Positions 57,280 through 64,000 of a stretch of 64,000 nucleotides of DNA are shown here, one piece after another. The number at the start of each line of letters is the position of its first letter. Positions within the stretch are counted from its first letter, which is position 1. The DNA is from Catellatospora coxensis (GTDB taxonomy: Bacteria; Actinomycetota; Actinomycetes; Mycobacteriales; Micromonosporaceae). The stretch covers positions 1-64,000 of the forward strand of contig NZ_BONI01000045.1 of NCBI RefSeq assembly GCF_016862635.1, in the 5' to 3' direction. The translations under genes were made by a program, and so were the position numbers. The notes under the pieces are model-generated. The model ran no database searches and was not told where the DNA came from. It saw only the letters and a program-made list of their open reading frames with translations.

Positions 57280-59045
57280 CCGAGATCACCGCCGGAGCGT
57301 CGGCGATGAAGGCACTGCCCGTCGCGGACCGGGCGACCGTCCGCCGCTCGGTGGCCGAGCTGGCGCGGGCCGAGAAACGGTCGCTGCTCCTCGGGCTGGT
57401 GCTGCACGTCGCCGCGGCGATCGCCGGACTCGCCTCGCCGTGGCTGGTGGGACGGATCGTCGACCGGGTCGCCGCCGGCGCGGCGGCCTCCGACGTGGAC
57501 ATGTTCGCGCTGGCCATCGCCGGGTGCGTGGTGGCGCAGATCCTGCTCTCCCGCACCGCCCAGAACGTCGGCAACCGGTTCGGCGAGCGGGCCAACGCCC
57601 GGCTGCGCGAGGACTTCGTCGCGCGTACGCTGCGCCTGCCGATCGCCGTGGTCGAGCGGGCGGGCACCGGCGACCTGGCCACCCGCAGCTCCGTCGACGT
57701 CGCCACCGTCGGCAACGCCGTCCGCCAGGTCGTGCCCACGGTGCTGATCTCGGTCATCCAGCTGCTGCTGGTCGTCGCGGCCGCGTTCCTCCTGCATCCG
57801 CTGCTCGGGGTGCTCATCCTCGCCGGGGCCCCGACCACGCTGGCCGTAGCCCGCTGGTATCTGCGCCGGGCTCCGCAGGCGTACCTGGCCGAGGGCGAGG
57901 CTGCCTCGGAGCTGACCGAGTCGATGACGGCGACCGCCGAGGGCGCGCGGACCGTGGAGGCGCTGCGGCTGACCGAGGCGCGGACCCGCGAGGGCACCGC
58001 GCGTATCGCCCGGCAGTGGACGACCCGCCGGACCACGCTGGCGCTGCGCAGCGTCTTCTTCCCCGTCGTCGAGTCCGGCTACGCGCTGCCCGCCGCGGCG
58101 ATGCTGCTCGCGGGCGGATACTTCCTGGCCAACGGCTGGGTCACCCTCGGCGCGGTGGTGGCGGCCACGCTGTACGCCCAGCAGTCGATCGAACCGGTCG
58201 ACCGCATCATGATCTTTCTGGAGCAGGCGCAGCGGGGATTCGCCTCGCTCGCCCGCGTCCTCGGCATCGGACTGGTCGCGCCGGAGCCCCGCGGCGTCGC
58301 CACGGCCCCGCCCGGTCAGCGGCTAGTGGTGCGCGGGGTGCGGTTCCGCTACGCCGGCGGCCACGACGTGCTGCACGGCATCGACCTGGAGGTGCGCCCC
58401 GGCGAGCGGCTGGCCGTCGTCGGCCCGTCCGGCGCGGGCAAGTCCACGCTGGCCCGCCTGCTGGCCGGGATCGACGCGCCCCGCGAGGGGGCCGTCAGCC
58501 TCGGCGGCGTCGCGGTGACCGACCTCGACCCCGCCGAACGCCGCCGCCGCATCGCGCTGGTCACCCAGGAGCACCACGTCTTCATCGGCACGCTGAGAGA
58601 CAACCTCGCCTTCGCCGCCCCCGGCGCGACCGACGACGACATGCTCACGGCGCTCGCGGCCGTGGGCGCGGACTGGTACGCCGACCTGCCTGACGGGCTC
58701 GACACCGAACTCGGCGACGGCGCGCGGGCACTGAACCCGGCCGACGCGCAGCAGGTGGCGCTGGCCCGGCTGGTGCTGGCCGACCCGCACACGCTGATCC
58801 TCGACGAGGCGACGGCGGCGCTGGACCCGACGACCGCCCGCCGCACCGAACGATCGCTCGGCGCGGTCCTGCATGGACGGACCGTGATCGCCATCGCGCA
58901 CCGGCTCTACACCGCGCACGACGCCGACCGGGTCGCCGTCCTGGCCGACGGCCGGATCACCGAGCTGGGCAGCCACGACGAGCTGGTCCGGGCCGACGGG
59001 GCGTACGCGGCGCTGTGGCGTTCCTGGCACGGCGACAAGGCCTGA
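57276..59045 (+). CDS. ABC exporter half with intact Walker motifs (heterodimer subunit B)
   Basis: A 589-residue TMD-NBD half-transporter. Walker A VVGPSGAGKSTLARL and Walker B TLILDEATAALD are intact, with H loop VIAIAHRLYTAHD, but the ABC signature has decayed to ARALNPADAQQVALARL. Combined with the upstream subunit, its Walker A/B plus the other subunit's LSGGQ make the single canonical site. It overlaps the upstream gene by four bases, ensuring matched synthesis. Cargo unknown. Confidence 0.92.
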   Translation: MTEITAGASAMKALPVADRATVRRSVAELARAEKRSLLLGLVLHVAAAIAGLASPWLVGRIVDRVAAGAAASDVDMFALAIAGCVVAQILLSRTAQNVGNRFGERANARLREDFVARTLRLPIAVVERAGTGDLATRSSVDVATVGNAVRQVVPTVLISVIQLLLVVAAAFLLHPLLGVLILAGAPTTLAVARWYLRRAPQAYLAEGEAASELTESMTATAEGARTVEALRLTEARTREGTARIARQWTTRRTTLALRSVFFPVVESGYALPAAAMLLAGGYFLANGWVTLGAVVAATLYAQQSIEPVDRIMIFLEQAQRGFASLARVLGIGLVAPEPRGVATAPPGQRLVVRGVRFRYAGGHDVLHGIDLEVRPGERLAVVGPSGAGKSTLARLLAGIDAPREGAVSLGGVAVTDLDPAERRRRIALVTQEHHVFIGTLRDNLAFAAPGATDDDMLTALAAVGADWYADLPDGLDTELGDGARALNPADAQQVALARLVLADPHTLILDEATAALDPTTARRTERSLGAVLHGRTVIAIAHRLYTAHDADRVAVLADGRITELGSHDELVRADGAYAALWRSWHGDKA

Positions 59046-59057
59046 CGCCTGTCCGGC

Positions 59058-59099
59058 TTGACTTTGTTCGGTCGTCATCGCAATGTGGGAGCGCTTCCA
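59058..59099 (+). promoter_or_regulatory. Promoter with CebR-like operator before the CE3-type esterase
   Basis: TTGACT (59058-59063), a 17-base spacer and CAATGT (59081-59086) form a weak promoter. The palindrome TGGGAGCGCTTCCA (59086-59099) covers the start region. It differs at one position from the TGGGAGCGCTCCCA box bound by CebR, the cellobiose-responsive LacI regulator of streptomycetes, so cellobiose control is a reasonable inference. Confidence 0.65.
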
Positions 59100-59135
59100 T
59101 CGACGAAGCCCGAACACTCTCCAGGAGGCACGCCC

Positions 59136-60821
59136 ATGTCTCGACCCCGCTCCAACCCGCCCCGCCCCACTCCACTCGCGACGCACTCCGTGCGACCTCG
59201 GCTCACCCGCTCCGTCCTCGCCGCGCTGTCCGCGCTCGTCCTCCTCCTCGCCGTCGCCGTGGCCGGTGCGGCTCCCGCGCAGGCCGCGACCCCGATCCGG
59301 ATCATGCCGCTCGGCGACTCCATCACCGGCGGGCCCGGATGCTGGCGCGCCGTGCTCTGGGACCGCCTGCAACGCAGCGGTTTCAGCGACATCGACTTCG
59401 TCGGCACCCAGGCCGGCGGCGGCTGCAACCTCGCGAGCTGGGACGGCGACAACGAAGGCCACGGCGGATACCGCGCCGCCGGCATCGCCGACCAGAACCA
59501 GCTGCCCGGATGGCTGGCCGCCACCCACCCCGACGTCGTGCTCATGCACCTGGGCACCAACGACATCTGGAACAGCACGCCCACGGCGACGATCCTGGCC
59601 GCGTTCAGCAAGCTCGTCGACCAGATGCGGGCGAGCAACCCGGCCACGAAGATCCTGGTCGCCCAGATCATCCCGATGACGCCCAGCGGCTGCTCCTGGT
59701 GCCCGTCCGGCGTCGCCGCGCTGAACAGCGCCATTCCGGGCTGGGCCGCGAACCGGACGACCGCGCAGTCGCCGATCACCGTCGTGGACCAGTTCACCGG
59801 CTTCGACACCACCGCCGACACCAGCGACGGCGTGCACCCCGACGACTCCGGCTTCCAGAAGATGTCCGACCGCTGGTATCCCGCGCTGACCCCGCTGCTC
59901 GGCGGGAGCACGCCGGGCGACACCACCCCGCCGAGCACCCCGGCCGGGTTCTCCGCGACCGTCGACTGCAGCCTGCGGGTCACCCTGACCTGGACCGCGT
60001 CCACCGACAACGTCGGGGTCAGCGGCTACGAGGTGTTCCGCTCCGCCAACGGCGCGGGGTTCGTCTCGATCGGCACGACCACGGCGACGTCGTTCCCGGA
60101 CACGTTGAACGGCCTGTACCGGTACCAGATCAGGGCCCGGGACGCGGCCGGCAACACCTCCGCCTTCACCGACCCCGTCAGCGTGGTGCCCCCGCCGTGC
60201 CCGCCCCAGGACACGCAGCCGCCCACCACGCCCGGCACGCCGGCCGCGTCGGCGGTGACCACGACATCGGCCACCCTCACCTGGACGGCGTCCACCGACG
60301 ACCGCGGCGTCGCCGGGTACGACGTCTACCGGGCGCCCGGCACCGGCGGCAGCTTCGCCCTCGTGGGCACCTCGACCGCCGCCGCCTTCACCGACACCGG
60401 TCTGGCCCCGGCGACCACCTACCGGTACCAGGTCCGCGCGCGCGACGCCGCGGGCAACACCTCCGCGTTCTCGACCGCGGCCACGGTCCGCACCGCGGGC
60501 GGCGCCGCCGGCTGCGCGGCGGCGCTGACCCTGCAGACCGGGTGGGGCGGCGGCTACGTCATGCAGCCCAACACCGTCACGAACACGGGCACGGCCGCCA
60601 TCAACGGGTGGACGGTCACGTTCACCCTGCCTGCCGGGCATGTCCTCACCGGGTCCTGGAACGCGTCCGTGACCGTGAATGGGCAGACCGTGACGGCTCG
60701 CGGGATCACCGGCCAGAACGCCACCCTCGGCGCGGGCAGTGGCACCACCTGGGGCTTCCAGGCTTCTCGACCCGCCGGTGACACCACGGTGCCGTCGGCG
60801 GCCACCTGCGCCGCCTCCTGA
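59136..60821 (+). CDS. Secreted CE3-like SGNH esterase with two FN3 domains and CBM2
   Basis: A 561-residue exported enzyme. The signal peptide ends APAQAA near residue 51. The SGNH domain has the block I PLGDSITGGPGCW (Ser62), LMHLGTNDIW and the C-terminal SDGVHPDDSGF (Asp and His). Two fibronectin type III domains follow (both containing LTWTASTD), then a CBM2 (GCAAALTLQTGWGGGYVMQP). The layout fits an acetyl-xylan esterase acting on plant cell walls. ATG 59136 follows CCAGGAGG. It is monocistronic, with a CebR-like operator and a strong terminator. Confidence 0.9.
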   Translation: MSRPRSNPPRPTPLATHSVRPRLTRSVLAALSALVLLLAVAVAGAAPAQAATPIRIMPLGDSITGGPGCWRAVLWDRLQRSGFSDIDFVGTQAGGGCNLASWDGDNEGHGGYRAAGIADQNQLPGWLAATHPDVVLMHLGTNDIWNSTPTATILAAFSKLVDQMRASNPATKILVAQIIPMTPSGCSWCPSGVAALNSAIPGWAANRTTAQSPITVVDQFTGFDTTADTSDGVHPDDSGFQKMSDRWYPALTPLLGGSTPGDTTPPSTPAGFSATVDCSLRVTLTWTASTDNVGVSGYEVFRSANGAGFVSIGTTTATSFPDTLNGLYRYQIRARDAAGNTSAFTDPVSVVPPPCPPQDTQPPTTPGTPAASAVTTTSATLTWTASTDDRGVAGYDVYRAPGTGGSFALVGTSTAAAFTDTGLAPATTYRYQVRARDAAGNTSAFSTAATVRTAGGAAGCAAALTLQTGWGGGYVMQPNTVTNTGTAAINGWTVTFTLPAGHVLTGSWNASVTVNGQTVTARGITGQNATLGAGSGTTWGFQASRPAGDTTVPSAATCAAS

Positions 60822-60827
60822 CGGATT

Positions 60828-60865
60828 GCACGGCGGAGGGGCGCGCGGACGCCCCTCCGCCGTGC
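60828..60865 (+). terminator. Strong terminator after the CE3-type esterase
   Basis: A 16-bp perfect stem (60828-60843 with 60850-60865, loop CGCGGA) starts six bases past the stop codon. Confidence 0.85.
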
Positions 60866-60954
60866 CGGCTTAGTCGCCGGGGACTTCCACCAGGCCGTAC
60901 TCGAACACGTCTTCGAGGAAGCGGCCGCCCCACCTCCGGAACACCTCCACCACC

Positions 60955-61347
60955 GTGATCCTGCCGGTGCCGGTCGAGCACGACCGCACCGCGACCTTCG
61001 GGGTGTGGCTGTGCGTGCCCGACCACAAGGAGTGGACCCGGATCAACGCGGCGGCCAGGAAGGGCGGCTCGGCCTGGGCCGGAACCACCTTCGAGGGGCG
61101 GCTCGCCACCGCGATCCAGCCGTGGCCGGACGTCTTCGGCGCGTGGACCCGTGCTGTCGTGCCCGCGCCGAACCAGGTTCCCCGCCTGGTGCACAGCCAT
61201 GACCCGCTGCTGGCACGGGTGCTGACCGAGCGGTGGCCCGAGGAGCTGATCCGGTCCCGCGGCGAGCACGCGGTCCGGCCGCTGAGCGGCGGCCCGACCC
61301 CGAATCCGTACCGGCGCTCGCTCTGGTCGCGGCTGAGCGGCAGCTGA
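60955..61347 (+). pseudogene. DUF2199-like protein lacking its N-terminus
   Basis: A 130-residue frame from GTG 60955 matches the C-terminal two-thirds of DUF2199 proteins (ILPVPVEHDRTATFGVWLCV, then a Trp-rich stretch, and HSHDPLLARVLTERWPEEL). The family normally has about 60-80 more residues with a zinc-binding N-terminus; here the upstream 90 bases do not encode it, and a terminator hairpin lies close by. No ribosome site precedes the GTG. It is either a truncated remnant or a short diverged member. The minus strand of 60870-60954 also reads as a natural-looking tail (VFRRWGGRFLEDVFEYGLVE), unexplained. Confidence 0.5.
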
Positions 61348-61449
61348 ACCGTCGCGGCCGGACTCGCGCCGTCCCGAGGTGACCAAGAACGCGTCCCGAA
61401 CGCGATCCGGGTAACACCGCCGTGCCGCCGGGCCGCGTTAGATGGAGGC

Positions 61450-62049
61450 ATGACGAGCAGCAACGGCGCCGTACCGGTGACCATCGCCATCACGCGCCGG
61501 GCCGACCCCAGCCACGCCCGCGAGATGATCGCGTGGATGCGGGCGGGCACGACCCTCGCCGAGGAGTTCCCCGGGTTCCTGGGCGCGGGGTGGGTGCGGC
61601 CGGGGCCGGGCTCCACCGACTGGCACATGCTGTACCGGTTCGCCGACGCCGACGCGCTGCGTACCTGGGAGGAGTCGGCGCAGCGGCAGTGGTGGCTGTC
61701 GTCGGCCCAGGGCATCGTCGAGCACGCCCGCACCGAGCGGCGTACGGGCATCGAGGGCTGGTTCGACCCGCCGCAGGAGCACAGCGTCGAGGAGGCGCGT
61801 ACGCCCGCCCCGCCGCGCTGGAAGCAGGCGGTCACCATCTGGCTGGTGTTCTTCCCGCTCAGCCTGCTGGCCAACGCGGTGGCGGTGCGCTACCTGGCCG
61901 GGGCCGCGCTGGTGGTGCGCACCCTGGTCATCACGCTGTGCCTGACCCCGCTGATGACCTACGTGATGCTGCCGTGGATCACCCGGCTGCTGGAGTGGTG
62001 GCTGCACGGCCGCCCCGCCCCGTGGCGTACGGCGTCATCCGGCCGCTGA
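61450..62049 (+). CDS. ABM-domain membrane protein
   Basis: A 199-residue protein with an N-terminal antibiotic-biosynthesis-monooxygenase/dabb-like ferredoxin fold (VTIAITRRADPSHAREMIAW; DWHMLYRFADADALRTWEES). Two C-terminal helices follow (AVTIWLVFFPLSLLANAVAV and LVITLCLTPLMTYVMLPWIT). The pattern is widespread in actinobacteria and uncharacterised; it may be a membrane-tethered haem or quinone-related enzyme. TTAGAT lies six bases before ATG 61450. Its 3' end overlaps the convergent TetR gene by 15 bases. Confidence 0.82.
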   Translation: MTSSNGAVPVTIAITRRADPSHAREMIAWMRAGTTLAEEFPGFLGAGWVRPGPGSTDWHMLYRFADADALRTWEESAQRQWWLSSAQGIVEHARTERRTGIEGWFDPPQEHSVEEARTPAPPRWKQAVTIWLVFFPLSLLANAVAVRYLAGAALVVRTLVITLCLTPLMTYVMLPWITRLLEWWLHGRPAPWRTASSGR

Positions 62050-62619
62050 CGGCGGGCCCGGCGGGGGCCGCAGCAGGCGGGTGGCCGTGTCGAACAGGTG
62101 CTCGCGCAGTTCGTCGTCGCTGAGGCGTACCAGGGCCGGATCGACCCCGGCCACGATCAGCCCGCCGCTGACCATGGCGGCGGCGACCAGCGTCGAGCCG
62201 TCCGGATCGGGCCCGGTGAACAGGGAGCGGATGCGCTCGAACGAGGCGTGTGCCGGGTGTCCGCGGACCAGCCGCGCGACCATCGGATCGAACTGCACGA
62301 TGGCGGCCAGCCGGCGATGCGTGATGATCAGGTCGATGATGCCGGCGAGCGTCGCGGTGAACCGCCGCTGGTGGTCCGGCTCGGCGTCGATGGCGTCGGC
62401 GATCTCGAGCAGCCTGTCCAGCGCGGGGCCGACCACCGCGAAGACGATGTCCTCCTTGGTGCGGAACTGGTGGTAGACGGCGGCCTTCGTGACGCCCATC
62501 CGGTCGGCGATCATCTGCAGCGAGGTGCCGCTGACGCCCTGCTCGGCGAACAGGTCGAGCGCCGCTTCCAGCACCCGTTCCCGGGCCGGTCGATCGGGCC
62601 GGCTGCCCCGCTGCGCCAT
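62035..62619 (-). CDS. TetR-family regulator
   Basis: A 194-residue TetR repressor. The N-terminal DNA-binding domain reads ARERVLEAALDLFAEQGVSG and MIADRMGVTKAAVYHQFRTK; the rest is an all-helical ligand domain. It is divergent from the KstD-like flavoprotein gene across a double palindromic operator, so it very likely represses that gene and itself. ATG 62619 gives the standard N-terminus. Confidence 0.92.
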   Translation of the reverse strand: MAQRGSRPDRPARERVLEAALDLFAEQGVSGTSLQMIADRMGVTKAAVYHQFRTKEDIVFAVVGPALDRLLEIADAIDAEPDHQRRFTATLAGIIDLIITHRRLAAIVQFDPMVARLVRGHPAHASFERIRSLFTGPDPDGSTLVAAAMVSGGLIVAGVDPALVRLSDDELREHLFDTATRLLRPPPGPPSAAG

Positions 62620-62667
62620 CGTCCGCCTCCGTCCGTCGATCGGCTCCGCGGTGATCCTAACGGCATC

Positions 62668-62717
62668 TTGCGCCTGGATAGCCGATCGGCTAGCTTTGCC
62701 GCCTAGCCGATCGGCTA
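62668..62717. promoter_or_regulatory. Double TetR operator and flavoprotein promoter
   Basis: TAGCCGATCGGCTA occurs twice (62679-62692 and 62704-62717), 25 bases apart. The flanks also mirror each other, so the whole 43-base segment is a larger inverted repeat (GGATAGCC...GGCTATCC). A promoter, TTGCGC (62668-62673), 17-base spacer and TAGCTT (62691-62696), is embedded in it and points to the flavoprotein gene. Confidence 0.82.
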
Positions 62718-62750
62718 TCCAGTTCGGCAGGGTCGTCAGTGGGAGGCGTC

Positions 62751-64000
62751 ATGGGCACCGCTTGGGACAGGGAAGTCGATGTGCTCGTCGTCGGCACGGG
62801 CGCGGCCGGCCTGACCGCCGCGATCGCCACCGCCGACGCCGGCCGCCGGGTGGCCGTCGTGGAGAGCACCGCCACCTGGGGCGGCACCACCGCGCTCAGC
62901 GGCGGCGGGCTGTGGATGCCCGCCAACCCGCTCATGCTCCGCAAGGGCCATGCGGACTCGGTCGACAAGGCACTGACCTACCTGCAGGCGGCCGTCGGCG
63001 ACGCCGGCCCGGCCAGCTCCGACGCGCGGCGGCGCGCGTTCGTCGAGACGGTTCCAGAGGTCTACCAGACGCTGGAGCGGCTGGGGGTGGCCTGGGCCGA
63101 CGCGCCCGAATACCCCGACTACTACCCGGACCGGCCCGGCGGCATGATCGGGCGCGGCATCGAGTCCGAGCCGTTCGACGTACGCCGCCTCGGGCCGTGG
63201 CTGGAGACCGCGCGCTTCCGCGGCTCGACGCCGCCCGTGCCGCTCAAGACCGACGACGTCTGGCTGCTGGTGCGCGCCTGGTCGACGTTCTCCGGCTTCG
63301 TCCGCGGCGCGCGATTCGTGTTCCGCACCCTGTGGGGCTTCGCCCGCGGCAAGCGCCTGCACGGCATCGGCGCGGGCCTGTCCGCCCACCTCATGTCGAT
63401 CGTGACCCGCCAGGGCACGGAGGTGCTGCTCAACACGCCGCTCACCGGGCTCGTCGTCGAGGGCGGAGCGGTCACCGGCGCCGTGGTGACCGGTGCCGAC
63501 GGCGCCACCGTCCGCATCCGGGCCCGGGGCGGGGTCGTGATCGCGGCCGGCGGATTCGCCCGCGACACGCAGTGGCGGCAGAAGTACCACGGCATCCCCG
63601 GCTACACCTCCGCCGCCGACGGCGACCTCGGCGACCCGATCCGCATCGCCGAGTCCGCCGGCGCGCAGCTGGCCCTCATGGACGACGCGTGGTGGGGCCC
63701 GTCGGTCCCGATGCCCGACGGGTCCAGCCAGTTCGTCGTCTCCGAGCGGTCGATGCCGTTCAGCATCGTGGTGGACGGCTCCGGCCGGCGCTACACCAAC
63801 GAGTCGGCCAGCTACATCGACTTCGGACACGCGATGCTGGCGCGGGACAAGACCGTGCCCGCCATTCCCAGCTGGATGATCGTCGACGCTCGGCACCGCC
63901 GCCGCTACCTGTTCAGCGCGCTGGCGCAGGGCACGGCGAAGCTGCGCGAGGCCGGCACGGTGCGTTCGGCCGACACCGTCGAGGCCCTGGCCGTCGAGCT
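62751..64000 (+). CDS. KstD-like FAD-dependent dehydrogenase (3' end outside window)
   Basis: The first 416 residues of a flavoprotein of the 3-ketosteroid delta-1-dehydrogenase/fumarate-reductase group. The FAD site is VDVLVVGTGAAGLTAAIATA with ESTATWGGTTALSGGGLWMP; the second FAD strand is GGVVIAAGGFARD; FSIVVDGSGRRYTNESASY is the usual C-terminal-side block. ATG 62751 follows GGGAGG. Homologues introduce a 1,2 double bond in ring A of steroids; related enzymes act on other ketones. Control by the divergent TetR protein implies an inducible substrate. The gene continues past the window. Confidence 0.88.
   Translation, partial: MGTAWDREVDVLVVGTGAAGLTAAIATADAGRRVAVVESTATWGGTTALSGGGLWMPANPLMLRKGHADSVDKALTYLQAAVGDAGPASSDARRRAFVETVPEVYQTLERLGVAWADAPEYPDYYPDRPGGMIGRGIESEPFDVRRLGPWLETARFRGSTPPVPLKTDDVWLLVRAWSTFSGFVRGARFVFRTLWGFARGKRLHGIGAGLSAHLMSIVTRQGTEVLLNTPLTGLVVEGGAVTGAVVTGADGATVRIRARGGVVIAAGGFARDTQWRQKYHGIPGYTSAADGDLGDPIRIAESAGAQLALMDDAWWGPSVPMPDGSSQFVVSERSMPFSIVVDGSGRRYTNESASYIDFGHAMLARDKTVPAIPSWMIVDARHRRRYLFSALAQGTAKLREAGTVRSADTVEALAVE

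Noticed and set aside
60870-61874. 334-codon minus-strand frame over the DUF2199 and ABM genes
   Set aside because: Most of it is a shadow of the two plus-strand genes. Only the last 25 or so codons look natural, and those are noted as a possible fragment rather than a gene.

Overview
This 64 kb window is high-GC actinobacterial DNA, most likely from a soil actinomycete of the Micromonosporaceae. The pointers are uniform high-GC codon use with long antisense open frames, secreted enzymes carrying CBM2 domains on PSTPPSP-type linkers, several TANNNT boxes 5-8 bases upstream of start codons (leaderless-type promoters), and a single-chain acetyl-CoA carboxylase-like enzyme. The family assignment is inference; there is no rRNA gene to confirm it. 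I saw no tRNA, rRNA, CRISPR array, insertion sequence or phage gene.

Layout. 1-6.8 kb: a secreted SGNH hydrolase (cut by the window edge), a secreted CBM-pectate lyase, a SnoaL-like protein, a membrane protein/histidine kinase/response regulator operon and an aminoglycoside-phosphotransferase-like kinase. 6.8-27.9 kb: a large sugar-polymer locus (below). 27.9-37.3 kb: DinB and WYL genes, an HTH-NB-ARC-TPR regulator, an NAD-dependent epimerase, a PHP-domain phosphatase, a STAS protein, a broken gene, a GNAT-NUDIX fusion and small hypotheticals. 37.5-42.6 kb: a CE15 glucuronoyl esterase with CBM2, a zinc dehydrogenase and a CASTOR/POLLUX-type channel. 42.6-51.5 kb: a methyltransferase-like protein, an ABC exporter with a divergent MarR regulator, and the 1816-residue carboxylase. 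51.6-59.0 kb: a CDF transporter, an MFS exporter, a DUF389 protein and a heterodimeric ABC exporter. 59.1-64 kb: a secreted CE3-like esterase with FN3 and CBM2 domains, a truncated DUF2199 gene, an ABM-domain protein, and a TetR regulator divergent from a KstD-like flavoprotein (cut by the window edge).

The most interesting region is 6.8-27.9 kb. It holds the enzyme set known to dismantle the D-arabinan of mycobacterial arabinogalactan and lipoarabinomannan: two GH183 (DUF4185) endo-D-arabinanase candidates, one GH172 (DUF2961) exo-alpha-D-arabinofuranosidase candidate and one GH116 exo-beta-D-arabinofuranosidase candidate. Around them lie a GH38 alpha-mannosidase, a TAT-exported antigen-85-fold esterase, a sugar-binding lipoprotein with two ABC permeases, an L-fucose-isomerase-like (D-arabinose isomerase candidate) protein, an FGGY pentulose kinase, a mannitol-dehydrogenase-family enzyme and a LacI regulator. 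Four near-identical 12-bp palindromes (GAAATCGATTTC and variants) lie upstream of four of its transcription units, at three of them inside recognisable promoters. The endo-enzymes carry export signals and the exo-enzymes do not. This suggests cutting outside the cell, import of oligosaccharides, then trimming, isomerisation and phosphorylation inside. I read it as a LacI-controlled D-arabinan utilisation locus for feeding on cell walls of mycolic-acid actinobacteria. Family memberships are read from sequence; substrate assignments are inference from characterised relatives.
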